From assembly GCF_900324465.2 (NCBI RefSeq), contig NC_046625.1:12254019-12318018 (forward strand): a DNA stretch of 64,000 bases, read 5' to 3'. Every line of letters begins with the position of its first letter. Positions within the stretch are counted from its first letter, which is position 1. The notes beneath the pieces are model-generated. The model ran no database searches, had not been told where the DNA came from, and was given only the letters and a program-made list of their open reading frames with translations. Position numbers and translations under genes: made by a program. This DNA comes from Anabas testudineus. Taxonomy: Eukaryota; Chordata; Actinopteri; Anabantiformes; Anabantidae. Shown piece by piece: positions 1 through 16,310 of the stretch.

Positions 1-397
1 ACTGGGCAGCCTGAGCTGGACTTCAGTGCTCTCCACAGGACACGCTGCACACATCCAACTCTAAATGCTGGTGAAATTCTCCATTGCATATTGATTTGAA
101 TAACTTCAGCACCTTCATCACACCTTTCTGCTTTGATCTACCTCACTGTTCATTGATTTTTCTTAATGATTTTTTTTTTACACAGGCTGTCACTCAAATA
201 CTAGCTCGATTTTAACAGGCTCAGGTTTTGCCGAGCACCGCCCACATGTTGCCGGGGTCCCCGCCCTCCTCTCCCCCCGGTGTGAAAACACTCACAGCAG
301 CAGCAGCTCTGACGTTTAAAGTGTTGAACTCAGACTCTGCTGTCACAGCTCCCGTGGATCTTTCTCTGGAAGGAGTCTTTGGATCAGTACAAGCAAA
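1..397 (+). promoter_or_regulatory. hey1: hey1 promoter-proximal region and 5' UTR
   Basis: This is non-coding sequence immediately upstream of the hey1 start codon. The last 170 bases are GC-richer than the AT-rich start and contain a CAG-repeat-like run around 297-310. No TATA box or exact transcription start could be assigned. HEY genes are classical Notch/RBPJ targets, but the closest match to an RBPJ site (around 279-287) is imperfect. The region is called regulatory from its position only. Confidence 0.4.
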
Positions 398-1795
398 ATG
401 AAGCGAAGCCACAATTACAGTTCATCCGACAGCGACCTGGACGACAATGTGGAGGTGGAGAAGGATAGCTGCGACGAAAATGGGTAAGTCAGCATGTTTT
501 GAATATTATCATAATATTTATTAGGGTCCTAGGTGCTTGTTTTAATAAGTTAATGATGTGTTTTAATGATTTATTTCTGGCTCATCTTTTAGACACCTTG
601 ATTCTCATGGCTCCATGTCACCATCAACAACCACCCAGGTTCAAGCCAGAAAACGACGCAGAGGGGTAATAAACTTATTTCTGCTGCCAACACACGCACT
701 GTCTGATTCCAGTGTTTCTACTATCAGTGACCTAATTTATCATGTTTTTTTTTTGTTTTGTTTTGTTTTGTTTTTTACAGATAATTGAGAAAAGGAGACG
801 TGACCGAATCAATAACAGTCTGTCAGAACTGAGGAGACTGGTACCAAGTGCCTTTGAGAAACAGGTAACAGGTTATACCTCCTTATCATCATTGTTGGGA
901 CACATTTGCACATGCATGTAATATTCAGATGCTCACATGGTGGAAATACTGATTTCATTCAAATTGATGCAATTGTTTCTACACAGGGATCAGCTAAATT
1001 GGAAAAAGCAGAAATACTGCAAATGACTGTGGACCATTTGAAGATGCTTCATGCATCTGGTGGCAAAGGTAACAGACTTTTTTTGACTTTGTCAAATAAG
1101 TACATTCATCTTCAAAGAGCTCATTGATCAGAAAGTTGTTATGAATCTCAAATTCCTAAGTAGAGATTTGCTTTCAGTCACACGTCTTTAACTTTCTGAT
1201 TCTGCTTCCTGTCCTGACAGGTTACTTTGAGGCTCATGCTCTTGCTAAGGATTACCACAGCCTGGGCTTCAGGGAGTGTCTGGCAGAGACAGCTCGCTAC
1301 TTGAGCATTATTGAGGGTCGGGACAGCACAGACCCCCTCCGCGTACGCTTGGTGTCTCACCTCAGCAACTATGCCTCTCAGAGGGAGGTGCACACTGGAC
1401 TGGAACACTTAGCCTGGGGCTCTGCCTACGGGGCTGCCCCTGCCCATCTCCCTCACCCCCTCCTCCTGCAGCACCCTCAGGGCAGGACACCTGCATCCAG
1501 AAGCAGCCCACCCTCCTCCGCTTCTTCCTCTACACCTTCCTCCTCTTCCACTGAGGCATCTGGGACATCCAGACTCAGTGCTTTGTCCTCCAACAGCTCC
1601 CTGCCGCTCAGTCTGTCTGTGCCGACATCCAAGCTTTCACCACCACTCATCTCATCCCTCTCCTCAATTTCGGCCTTCCCTCTCTCCTTTGGTGCTTTTC
1701 CTCTCATATCCCCGACGGCCCTCAACACAGTGAACCCGTCCTCCACCCCATCAAAGCCCTACAGGCCTTGGGGCACAGAGATTGGGGCCTTCTGA
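398..1795 (+). CDS. hey1: Hairy/E(spl)-related bHLH-Orange repressor with YRPW motif (HEY1)
   Basis: Five coding exons (398-483, 593-665, 781-864, 987-1068, 1221-1795) join in frame to 299 aa, against about 304 aa for human HEY1. It is a nuclear transcriptional repressor acting downstream of Notch; the family binds E-box-like sites as homo- or heterodimers. The basic region reads [15 protein letters not shown], with the glycine that marks HEY proteins where HES proteins have proline. It is followed by helix-loop-helix (to about residue 105), an Orange domain (about 110-150, starting [12 protein letters not shown]), a Ser/Pro-rich linker, and a C-terminal YRPW motif with the TEIGAF tail (about 289-299). 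The TEIGAF ending and the N-terminus [13 protein letters not shown] favour HEY1 over HEY2 (TEVGAF) or HEYL. Human HEY1 also neighbours STMN2, which supports orthology. All introns have GT-AG ends. Confidence 0.96.
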
Positions 1796-2357
1796 AGCTA
1801 ACAGCCGGACTGAAGGCAACAGCTGAGCTGTGCCCACCACCACAGATAAAGGACGGACAACCTGCCTTATCTGTAAGATATCTGAGAGACACAGAAGAAC
1901 AAAGCTAATTGACTTTATTTTATTAAGTATAAAGAATGATTGAGACATGTGGCTGAAGGATGTAGTTCCCTCTCAGTTTGTCATTTATTAATAAAGATAT
2001 TCAAAATGGTTTTTATTATTATTATTATTTGCTGAAATTGAAAACTAATTTAGTAAACATGCACTGTCTCCAGGGAGAGAACTGATATGATGATATCATG
2101 TGAATTATGGGCCATAAATAGATTTAATGTAAGCATAAAGAGGTGATATTTAGTAGACCACAAACTGATACTTCTACATTTGTCGAGCACAGATGTCTGT
2201 ATTTAACATAATGTAGAGTTGCCTAATTTGGTCTGCTTGTTGTGGGATCAGAAGTACAAGGAATATGTATATTATACATAAATATTCCTAAACTAACTGC
2301 TTGTGAATTTGAAACATGCATTCTTGTATCTATTCGTAATATTTTTCTACCAATAAA
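1796..2357 (+). other. hey1: hey1 3' UTR with two poly(A) signals
   Basis: AT-rich sequence after the hey1 stop has canonical AATAAA signals at 1990-1995 and 2352-2357. A short and a long 3' end are therefore plausible. The actual cleavage sites cannot be read from sequence alone. Confidence 0.55.
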
Positions 2358-4479
2358 TTGAGTTTAAATGTATAAAAGATGGATTTAAAAAGGTCTTTTG
2401 TCCTGCATTTGCTCCTTTATAGTGTTTTTCCTAATGTATTATAGGTGACTAGTTTTTCCCCACTGGTGCTATGTATAAGGAGAATCACTGTCATCCAAGT
2501 GATTAAGACCCTATCTTGCCAAATGACTTACAATCTGCAGGTGCATTATTGTTGCAACACTACAGAAGTTAATCATAAGGTAATAAGGTCCCAGTTATTG
2601 ACTGAAACAGAATTCCTTTACTTCGTGCCAGGTAAGAAACTGAATCCAACAGCATTGTTGCCCTTATGAATACCCAGGAAATCATTAAGAGCCAGAGGAA
2701 ATCCTTTACAATGTTGCCCTGACCTCACCAGCTTGGGTTGGTCTGAAATGGAAACAATAGTGTGAACAGGATAGGGACACTGGAGGAAAATGGTTAAAAA
2801 GTAACAACAACAAACAGACAACTGAATCTACAAATCACTACTCAGCTCTGAGGGGATGTTTCTGGTCCAGTGGTAGTTTTCAAGTTCACTGTTTCACTTT
2901 TTTTCATCCACACAGCTCCTCAGGCTTCCACAAGGGGCAGCCTATAAAAGAGTGAGTGAATTGTTTTTTATTGAAAACCTATAATCAGCTCATTTAAAAC
3001 CTGAAACTACAGAAGCGAAATTTGAAATTCTTACAGTTCTTACAATTCTCATCATCATCTTGAAATTCACATTTGTAGTAAGTGTTTTTGTTATTACATT
3101 GCTTCTTCTTTAGCATTTGACACTGCAAATAGTGGGTGTATGGGCTTGAACCTGGTTTCTTTGGCCTAAAGAAATCTGTCACTGCCACCTAGTGGAGGAA
3201 CATCATACATTTTGTTTGTCTTCTACATCCCCCACGGTTGAGTAAGTGTTTGAATTACACAAAAAAGACATTAAATTTTATTCCAGAAATAAAAAAATCA
3301 ACCAAGGGACGACTGTGCTTGTCAGGATGTGTAGATAACTGGTTCTTTTATTTGGCAGTTTACATTTTCCTTCCTCTTTTAGCACAGAAAATCATTAGAT
3401 GGTGCATGCCATGTTCACAGAACCCCAAACCTTTATTGAGCAAAGCTTTCACAGAGAAATATATGAAGGGAGAAACACAAGCAGCAGAGGATGCAGGCAG
3501 ATATCAGTGGTACGGTATATTAAAAAGAGACTAGTTCAGTGTGCCGAATGTCAAGCATCCTGCATCCATTCTCTATCGAATCCCCTAAAGAGAGTAGACG
3601 CTAATGATGCCTCGTGGTAAATTCACATTCACACACACCCACACAGACATACGTTATGTTGTCACTATGGATATCAAGGTGGGAGCAATAGCACATTCCA
3701 CTGTCCAAGACACTATGCACTGTACCAGTATGGTGTCATAACATTCAAGAGATTAATCCCCAAATACTGTGGCCATAACAGAGCTTTTGATTTAGCTAAA
3801 GATGCAATTGGTGGGTTAAGTGGGAATCTGCCCGTCCTTTGGCAGACTGGGCAAAGACATTCTTAGTAACGATAAAGCACCTATTGAGTTCATTATCAAG
3901 CTCATTTCAGAGCAAGTGGACACTTTATGAAGCTGTGGGTTTAGTTAGGTTCCATGTGTGCGTGGAGAGATTGAGTGTGAAGAAGATAGAGATGGGACAC
4001 GCTGATATCTTGAGGAGTCTGTAGTCTAGGTACACCAACCGTTATTCTTCACAAAGACACAGAAACATCGTCATGACATCATCAGGAAACACCGAAGGCT
4101 TTCACAACAAATTGGTCGAGTCAAATTTCAAGAACTAAAACATTAATCAATGACATTTTTTGTATGTGTACTTCACTTGTCATAGATAGGTAGAGCCGGG
4201 GGACAAAGCTATTTACAAAATAATAGCCGTATTCTCACATTTTCCCTAAAATCAACAAATCCATTCACTTCTCAAATGAGTGTTATTGATTTTTGTATCC
4301 ACTGATAATACTGATAGTAGTGAGTACTGGTAGAGTGGTGTATTGTGAAGTGGTGATGAGGTCCTCAAACCTCTCGGCCTCCAGGGTTGGGTGTCTGTTC
4401 TGAGGACGGTGAGGGAAGGGGGCTAGGACTGAATAGAGAGACGTAGATGGACCATGGAAGTCAGGACTTGGTGTGAGGC
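2358..4479. other. hey1-stmn2 tail-to-tail intergenic region and stmn2 3' UTR
   Basis: No protein-coding gene is recognisable here; the short open frames have no family resemblance. Minus-strand AATAAA signals at 3432-3437 and 2967-2972 are the likely choices for the stmn2 3' end, giving a UTR of about 1.0-1.5 kb. A strong CTCF-like motif lies at 3182-3195. Confidence 0.4.
3182..3195 (-). promoter_or_regulatory. CTCF-like site (14/14 match to core consensus)
   Basis: The minus strand reads CCACTAGGTGGCAG, matching every position of the vertebrate CTCF core consensus CCASYAGRKGGCRS. It sits between the convergent 3' ends of hey1 and stmn2. Occupancy is inferred, not shown. Confidence 0.45.
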
Positions 4480-6958
4480 TCATGCTGTTAGCTCTTCCCT
4501 CAGCTCTTTGTTCCTACGCACCTCAGCTGCATGTCTCTCCTGAAAACACCAGAACAACACACAAAGACTGATTAGGGCTGTGACCAGTTGACATGGCTGA
4601 TGGATATTTGTGCTTCTCTTCCTGCAGGAGACTACTTCGATTTCAGCACTTCTCACCTTCTCCTGTAGACGTTCCATCATGGCTGCCAGATGGGCATCAC
4701 GGTTCTCCTTGATCTGCTCCATCTTTATCTGGAGCTTCTCCTCAGCCATCTTGCTGAAGTTGCTGTTCTCCTCCATGGCCTTTAGCAACACATCCCTCTC
4801 ATGCTCTCGCTTTTCTGCCAAAGCCCGTAGCACCTGGGCCTCCTGGTACTAAATACGCACAGTAAAAGCAACAGACTGGCTGTTTGATACTTCTTTTTTC
4901 TTCTTAAAAAACCAAAACCTTTAACATAAGTGAAGCACTTACCTTCCTTCGCTCCTCGGCAGCCTCCAGTTTCTTCTCAATATCATCCAAAGAAATGTCC
5001 CTCTTGGGGGGTGATGGGAGGTTATGGGCTACGTCTGACACTGGAGACAGAGGCTTGAGGATCACCTCAAAGGCCTGGCCAGAGGCCCGCTTATTTATAG
5101 GTTTAACCTCCATATCTGTAAATCAAACAGTTACGATGACAATACAAACAAAATCAATATCCAATAATAGCATGTATAAGTCCCAAAGTGTGTCATTATT
5201 TCTCATGTCTGTATTTACAGGGAAGGCAAAACATCCACTGGGGGCGATTTGTTTTATACACGACAAAATCAATATTTGAGTTGATCCAAACCTTCAAATT
5301 CACACACAAGCTTGTTGCGTGGCTCTGGGTAGAAGCAGGAGCAGATGAGAGAGAGGACAGACAACTCCTTCATCTTTTCTTTGTATGCTGTGGGAACATA
5401 AACACGTAACATATTATCTAGGTGAGTGTCTTCATGTTACTCGGGCAAACTGTGAAACACACACACACACACAAGTATGTTATGAAAGGAAAATAATTAC
5501 ACTACTGCGGATGTTTTAATGATCTACTGAGAATGTATTTTTTTGTCACGCTACTTAATAAATGTATGTGTCCTTTAAAGATTTTCAAACTAAGCTCAAA
5601 CAAGCATCACTGTTACTTTATGATAAAGCATTTGTGACTTCACCTGAGTAAACTGAGTACCTAGATCTGATGGTGTGACTATTTTCACTGTAATTTGCTA
5701 ATTCTGTCGTCTTTTCTAGAACTTGACAACATGCCCACCTGGCTCTTCCTAGAGGACTACAGATTGTCAGTGCTGCTAAGCCTTCTGCTGCAAAGGCCAG
5801 TGTGTGAAGCGGCCCCTTGCTGCAGGGCTGGCCTGCCTCCCACCCTGCGATGCACCTGTCTACTCTGCCACATCTCTGCCACCACACAAGCATCATAATG
5901 AAGCCAGTTTGAACACGGTACTGTATTTTAAAATGGCTAAATGATTTACGTAAGCATAGATGTTATGAATGTTTTAGATGTGCATACAGAGGCTAAACAA
6001 CTCCATGAAAACACATATGCTAAGTGCCTGGCCTACAACAATAACTGGCCGTCAGAAGGGATGACTAATTCAAGATGCAGTCTGATTAAAATCTGCTATA
6101 ATGATAATGTAAAGTGTGATCATTCCTAGACCTAAATATCTGCAACTGGATGCTTTTCATTTGTATTCCTGCCAATAATATGTTTTTACAAAACAAATGA
6201 CAAGGCATCAGTCACAGCTGGTGATGCATCCTTAGCAGGAAGAACTAAGAAAAGCTATAGAGATGAGTAAATCCAAATCAAGCGATTAAACAGTCAAATC
6301 ACAGTAAAAAAAAATCGTTTTAAGTGAGCAGCTGGAGCTTCTTCTGTTTTATAGCGAGACGATATGAAATGTCAAGGCCGATGGAGCCCTCTCATCTTCG
6401 CTGTCGGCTAAATGCTCGGCAGCCCAGCATCTTGGGTGGGGTCCGTCTGCATTATGCTGCATGTTGGAGCCGCGGTAGCATGAACGGCAGGTGCAGCGTT
6501 GTAAATAAAGCTGTCTAGGGCCAATCCAGTGTCTAATTATCCACCGATCCACAAAATAAGATCAAAAGAAATGAGGACGAGAACGCTCAGACATTGATGG
6601 GGATAATAAATGAGACGTTTCAATAATCTGATAACGGAGGATGTTTGTCTTGCTATAATTAAGAGACTCTTGCGCTGAGCCAGTGGCCCACAGTCATAAA
6701 TATGCTGTGAAGGTGAGCATCTAAATTCACTCAATGATTCACAAGACACGTTTCTATGTCGAGCCCTTACAGAAACACGACCTAAACCAGAAGCCTGTGC
6801 CGGACTAGTCTATGCAGAATCGATTCATCTAGATCCATCAGTCCGTGCATGTAAGCATCCATCCATCCATCCATCCATCCATCCATTCATCCATCCAGCA
6901 CCGCACTGTTTTTAACATATCTGATGTGAACATGCTTACCAGTTGCTGTTTTAGCCAT
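4480..6958 (-). CDS. stmn2: Stathmin-2 / SCG10, membrane-associated microtubule-destabilising phosphoprotein
   Basis: Five coding exons, in transcript order 6940-6958, 5292-5387, 4943-5115, 4657-4848 and 4480-4539, give 179 aa, the length of human STMN2. The N-terminal membrane-targeting segment contains LICSC, with Cys22 and Cys24 at the palmitoylation positions known from SCG10. The stathmin-like domain follows from residue 40 (start [15 protein letters not shown]). The two proline-directed serines fall exactly at Ser62 and Ser73, the JNK sites described in SCG10. A long alpha-helical tubulin-binding region runs to the end ([10 protein letters not shown], then [15 protein letters not shown]). 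The protein regulates microtubule dynamics in axons and growth cones. The first coding exon is only 19 nt. That exon and its promoter lie inside the left edge of the tandem duplication and are repeated near 15.5 kb. STMN3 and STMN4 fit less well by sequence and by the hey1 neighbour. Confidence 0.95.
5457..5473 (-). repeat. (AC)8 microsatellite, UG tract in stmn2 pre-mRNA intron 1
   Basis: There are eight AC units on the plus strand. In the stmn2 transcript this reads as a UG repeat about 70-86 nt upstream of the exon 2 acceptor. UG repeats are preferred binding sites of TDP-43. Confidence 0.8.
6856..6896. repeat. (ATCC)n microsatellite at the left edge of the duplication
   Basis: About ten ATCC units with one interruption lie in stmn2 intron 1. 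Homology with the second copy begins inside the last repeats (about 6889), so the tetranucleotide tract marks the left duplication boundary. Confidence 0.8.
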
Positions 6959-7165
6959 GGCTGATGTATTTCTCCGTAAAGGATGCTGTAGCTGTGTTCA
7001 GGTGAACGGTGATTCTGCTTAAGGCACTGAATCAGCGAATAGACCGGGGTAGGCTCGCAAGACAGACGAGAGGTGGGCGCGTACGGGAGCGCGCAACAAG
7101 ACCCTCCTCCGCCCTCTGACGCGCAGGAAGATTTTCAGCATCTACTCTGACTATATACCCAGTAT
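6959..7165 (-). promoter_or_regulatory. stmn2: stmn2 5' UTR and promoter
   Basis: GC-rich sequence lies directly upstream of the stmn2 ATG, with a CpG-containing stretch around 7070-7125. It holds a segment of about 50 bases (about 7003-7053) that is missing from the duplicate promoter near 15.55 kb. No TATA box was identified. Confidence 0.5.
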
Positions 7166-7314
7166 ACTACGACATAACTACAGGAGTTTCAATAGACTCA
7201 AGTTTAGAAAAAAATAAATGGGTCTACAACGATCCAAAACGACAATACACCCGATAACTGTTGAAAATATATCCTGGGGGTAGACTACAACTAAGCACCT
7301 ACACATAAGACATA

Positions 7315-8876
<1,562 letters not shown>

Positions 8877-9512
8877 TAGCAGTAGTCCACCTGAGAAGCA
8901 TGTATTCAATTCAAATGCACCCTTCATGTAATTTTTGGAAATGCAAAGCATCAATCTACTTTGTCATTTCCTATAATATTACAGAATAAGAATAGAAATA
9001 ATACTATTTTACAGTTGCATGTTGCAGTTGCCCTATGGGGAAAAGGCCCTTCACAAAAACCCAACTTGTACCTCATCAGATCAGATATTTCTGGACACTG
9101 ATGTTTTGGAGTAACATCAGTTCAGGGGAACAAATGATACCTGTACACGTCTTTACTATAGTGCATCATCAGAGCTGCAAAGCTTTATTTGCAATACGAT
9201 ATTCACATTTTGGTATTTTTTCAAAACAGATACATTTCAGTTTGGTTCTCAAAGGAAAAAACTTACTAAAATTACACAAATCCAATCATAAAAAAATATA
9301 TGTTTATATGCCTTGTCTATAAGTTTGATATATGAATAAACTATTTCAAGTAAAAATATAGCGAAGTGCAATCTTTAAGAATTTCGTATTTGTTATTTGG
9401 TTATTTGTTTTGGTAAAGTTTTGCAAGTACTAAAAGCAGTTTAAAGCTATTATGTTTTTGGGTTCTCTTGAGAAGGTATACAGATATTGCTTGTGTACCC
9501 GCTTTGAGACTG

Positions 9513-13808
<4,296 letters not shown>

Positions 13809-14341
13809 GTTCCTGAAAACAGCTGTGTTGGAACAAATATGATTTATTAAGCAGTATCCTGAATCCTGAACACCTGATTGTTACACTTAGTCAGGTGTGC
13901 GTCTTTTCTTCCACATGTAGACGAACTGGTCTAAAGGAAAAACTAAGTGAAACTAAAAAAACATCGTATTTGCCACTTTATAAGCGCCTCAGCACATTTT
14001 GAGGTGTCGCTGCGCGTAAAACAGGTCAGACTGAGCCAAAGGTTACAAGAGAAAACGGCTGTTTGATATTTACCTTCGAAATGTATCTGGTGTTTTACCG
14101 CTACTTTAGTCTCTGCCAATTTAATGAATGCTCTGAACGCAGTCTAACTTAGGCCAAAGCCAAAGCCAGCCCAGAGTGACGAATTGGCCACGTAGTAAAA
14201 GTGAAACTTTGAAAATGTCATTGCGCATGCAGCGCCATAATCCAGCTTGATCACGAGTAAGGCTGACAGACTGTGTCTATGATTACCAAGTTACTACATA
14301 CAGTACTTTAAAAAGTCTTCCCAATAGTGGCCCGAGTCACA

Positions 14342-14533
14342 CAGTAGTGGGAGAAGCACCCAGATCTTCAACTTGTGCATTACCAAACTGTAAAAACAAC
14401 CTGTTAGAAGAAAAAGTTAAGTCCAAAAGTATGAGCATCAAACTATACTTAAAGTAGTAAAAGGAAACCCCGTTATACTTCATTATTAGATACTGGCTAA
14501 TTTCAGAATGACATAGATTATATCATTAGATTA
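14342..14533. mobile_element. Left part of a short non-autonomous DNA transposon (MITE), cut at the duplication edge
   Basis: It begins CAGTAGTGGGAGAAGCAC, the same start as the complete MITE at 20894-21269, and stops at the right boundary of duplication copy 1. The duplication breakpoint therefore lies within this element. Confidence 0.75.
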
Positions 14534-14534
14534 G

Positions 14535-14818
14535 ACACTCACCGGCCACTTTATTAGGTACACCTTACTAGTACCGGGTTGGACCCCTTTTGCCTTCAGA
14601 ACTGCATTAATCCTTCGTGGCATAGATTCAACAAGGTATTGGAAACACTCCTCAGAGATTTTGGTCCACATTGACATGATAGCATCACGCAGTTGCTGCG
14701 CATTTGTCGGCTGCATATCCATGATGCGAATCTCCCGTTCCACCACATCCCAAAGGCGCTGTATTGTATTGAGATCTGGAGACTGTGGAGGCCATTTGAA
14801 TACAGTGATTGTAGTGCC
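14535..14818 (-). mobile_element. Fragment of a second Tc1-like transposon (3' end with transposase C-terminus)
   Basis: The outer end CACTCACCGGCCACTTTATT is a widespread fish repeat terminus. On the minus strand the piece encodes WPPQSPDLNTIQRLWDVVER followed by the LVESMPRR and AVLKAKG blocks. These align with the last catalytic block and C-terminus of Tc1-family transposases (usual form PDLNPIExLW). The catalytic glutamate position is Gln here. The rest of the element is absent. It sits exactly between the two duplication copies. Confidence 0.8.
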
Positions 14819-15432
14819 TTTCAGTCAAAAGCATGAATAAGTTCATGGTTTAGTTCATGAGTGATGAATGAATAAGAGTAAGTTGTGTCAAAGGCAGCTA
14901 TAAAGTATTCGTTCTAAAAACCTGTTGGAGTGAGAGTTGTGTATTTCAGTTGATCTTGGTGAAGATAGTCAGTTGCAGAGTGAGAGCTCTTTTCACTGTG
15001 TTCAATAGTACATCTTTGATGTATTTCTCCGCCGGTACAGCAGTTTTCACAGTAAAACGAAGTAGTTCATGTAAATGCTAAATGTGCTTTATAGGTTTGT
15101 GCCTTGGGAAATATTTGTCTTTTTAAGTATGAACATGTTTATATCCATTAGAAGAATAATAGAATTGTTACCTGTGATAAATAACGTGTGCATGTTGTCG
15201 GAATTAGCTTCATTCAAGTCTATGTGTAACGTTATGTATTATTTGTTAATTTAGTTTCTTTCTGTTTCTTCCAGTTACGAGATAAGTTAAAGATAGATGT
15301 GTAGCGGAGAGAAATGTACTCCTCAGTTCACTACAACTCCAGTAAAAACAAGAAAAACAAGAAAAACAAGCCCTATATGGAGTCTTGTATTTTTGTTAGC
15401 TGGCTGTCTAGATACACAAGGTTCACGCGTTG
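14819..15432. other. Spacer between the duplication copies, unclassified
   Basis: About 600 bases have no counterpart in either copy and no recognisable coding potential. The AT-rich sequence ends in GAAAAACAA repeats (about 15343-15370) and TAGATACACA before copy 2 starts. It may be a remnant of another interspersed repeat, but I could not assign one. Confidence 0.4.
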
Positions 15433-15485
15433 TGATCCATCCAGCACCGCACTGTTTTTAACATATCTGATGTGAACATGCTTAC

Positions 15486-15504
15486 CAGTTGCTGTTTTAG
15501 CCAT
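15486..15504 (-). other. stmn2: Duplicate first coding exon of stmn2 (with promoter to about 15657)
   Basis: The 19-nt exon ATGGCTAAAACAGCAACTG and its GTAAGC donor are identical to the stmn2 exon 1 at 6940-6958. About 150 bases of upstream sequence are also kept, shortened by about 50 bases in the 5' UTR. It lies on the same strand as stmn2, about 8.5 kb further upstream, so it could splice to stmn2 exon 2 as an alternative first exon. The intervening uridine phosphorylase gene (copy A) is on the same strand. It is not a gene by itself, because no other stmn2 exons follow. Confidence 0.85.
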
Positions 15505-15657
15505 GGCTGATGTATTTCTCCGTAAAGGAGGCTGTAGCTGTGTGCAGAAGGCTGCAAGGCAGACGAGAGGTGGGTGCGTATGGGTGCGCGCAAAAAGACC
15601 CTCCTCCGCCCTCTGACGCGCAGGAAGATTTTCAGCATCTACTGTGAACCTATACCC

Positions 15658-16310
15658 TGTTCATGTCATGATTCCAGCTGACTCCTGCCTGTTTGTTTCT
15701 GGTTTTTCCTCCTCCCTGCCTCACTACTGATTGCTCATTAACCACACCTGCAGCTCCATGTGCCTCTCCACTTTGCCAGATAGTCTCACATCAACCTGAG
15801 GAAACATACTATCCAGCATTCATTGGGACTGCCTTCTTGTGATTCAACCTGGTTAAACTGAACCATGTCATTCATCCTCTGTTCCCAGTCAACATGTGCT
15901 TCTTTCTGCTGTCGGCCTTCTTGGAACCTCCACCATATTCACCAGTCTACAAGCCACCGCCACTTCCGGTTCACCATTCAACAGTCTACAACTCCTCACA
16001 GTCTCCTAATGGGTTCACTCCTCGATGCCCCTTGACCATCGCTCATCAAGACTCCCGTGAGTAACCCCCTTTAACACTATGCAAGATCTAGCCACAGATT
16101 GGCCTTAACTCCGTTTCCTCTCCTAGACCACCATATTCCCCTAACGACAGCCCTGTCCAGTTGCTGACTCCTGTGACCCCTCCATTGCACATCATTTTTG
16201 TCAATAAACCCTCATTTGACTTGCATTCATGTGTTGTGTGGTTTCTGGCTATGGAAGTGGGTCATAGGTTTGTGATGGCTTACAGCTGGCAATTCAGGTA
16301 GAGACGCCAT
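15658..16310. mobile_element. Insertion in copy 2, LTR-like features, unclassified
   Basis: This block interrupts sequence that is continuous in copy 1 around 7160. A sub-block of about 620 bases (15664-16284) begins TGTCATGATT and ends TTACA, with AATAAA near 16203, as expected of a solitary long terminal repeat. No clear target-site duplication or internal region is visible. A fossil solo LTR is one reading; another non-autonomous repeat is equally possible. Confidence 0.4.

Noticed and set aside
279-287. RBPJ (Notch) site in the hey1 promoter
   Set aside because: GGTGTGAA misses the first pyrimidine of the consensus YRTGDGAA. Too weak to call despite the expected Notch control.
6889-6910. 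RE1/NRSF half-site near stmn2 exon 1
   Set aside because: CCAGCACC resembles the left half of an RE1 element, but no matching right half follows.
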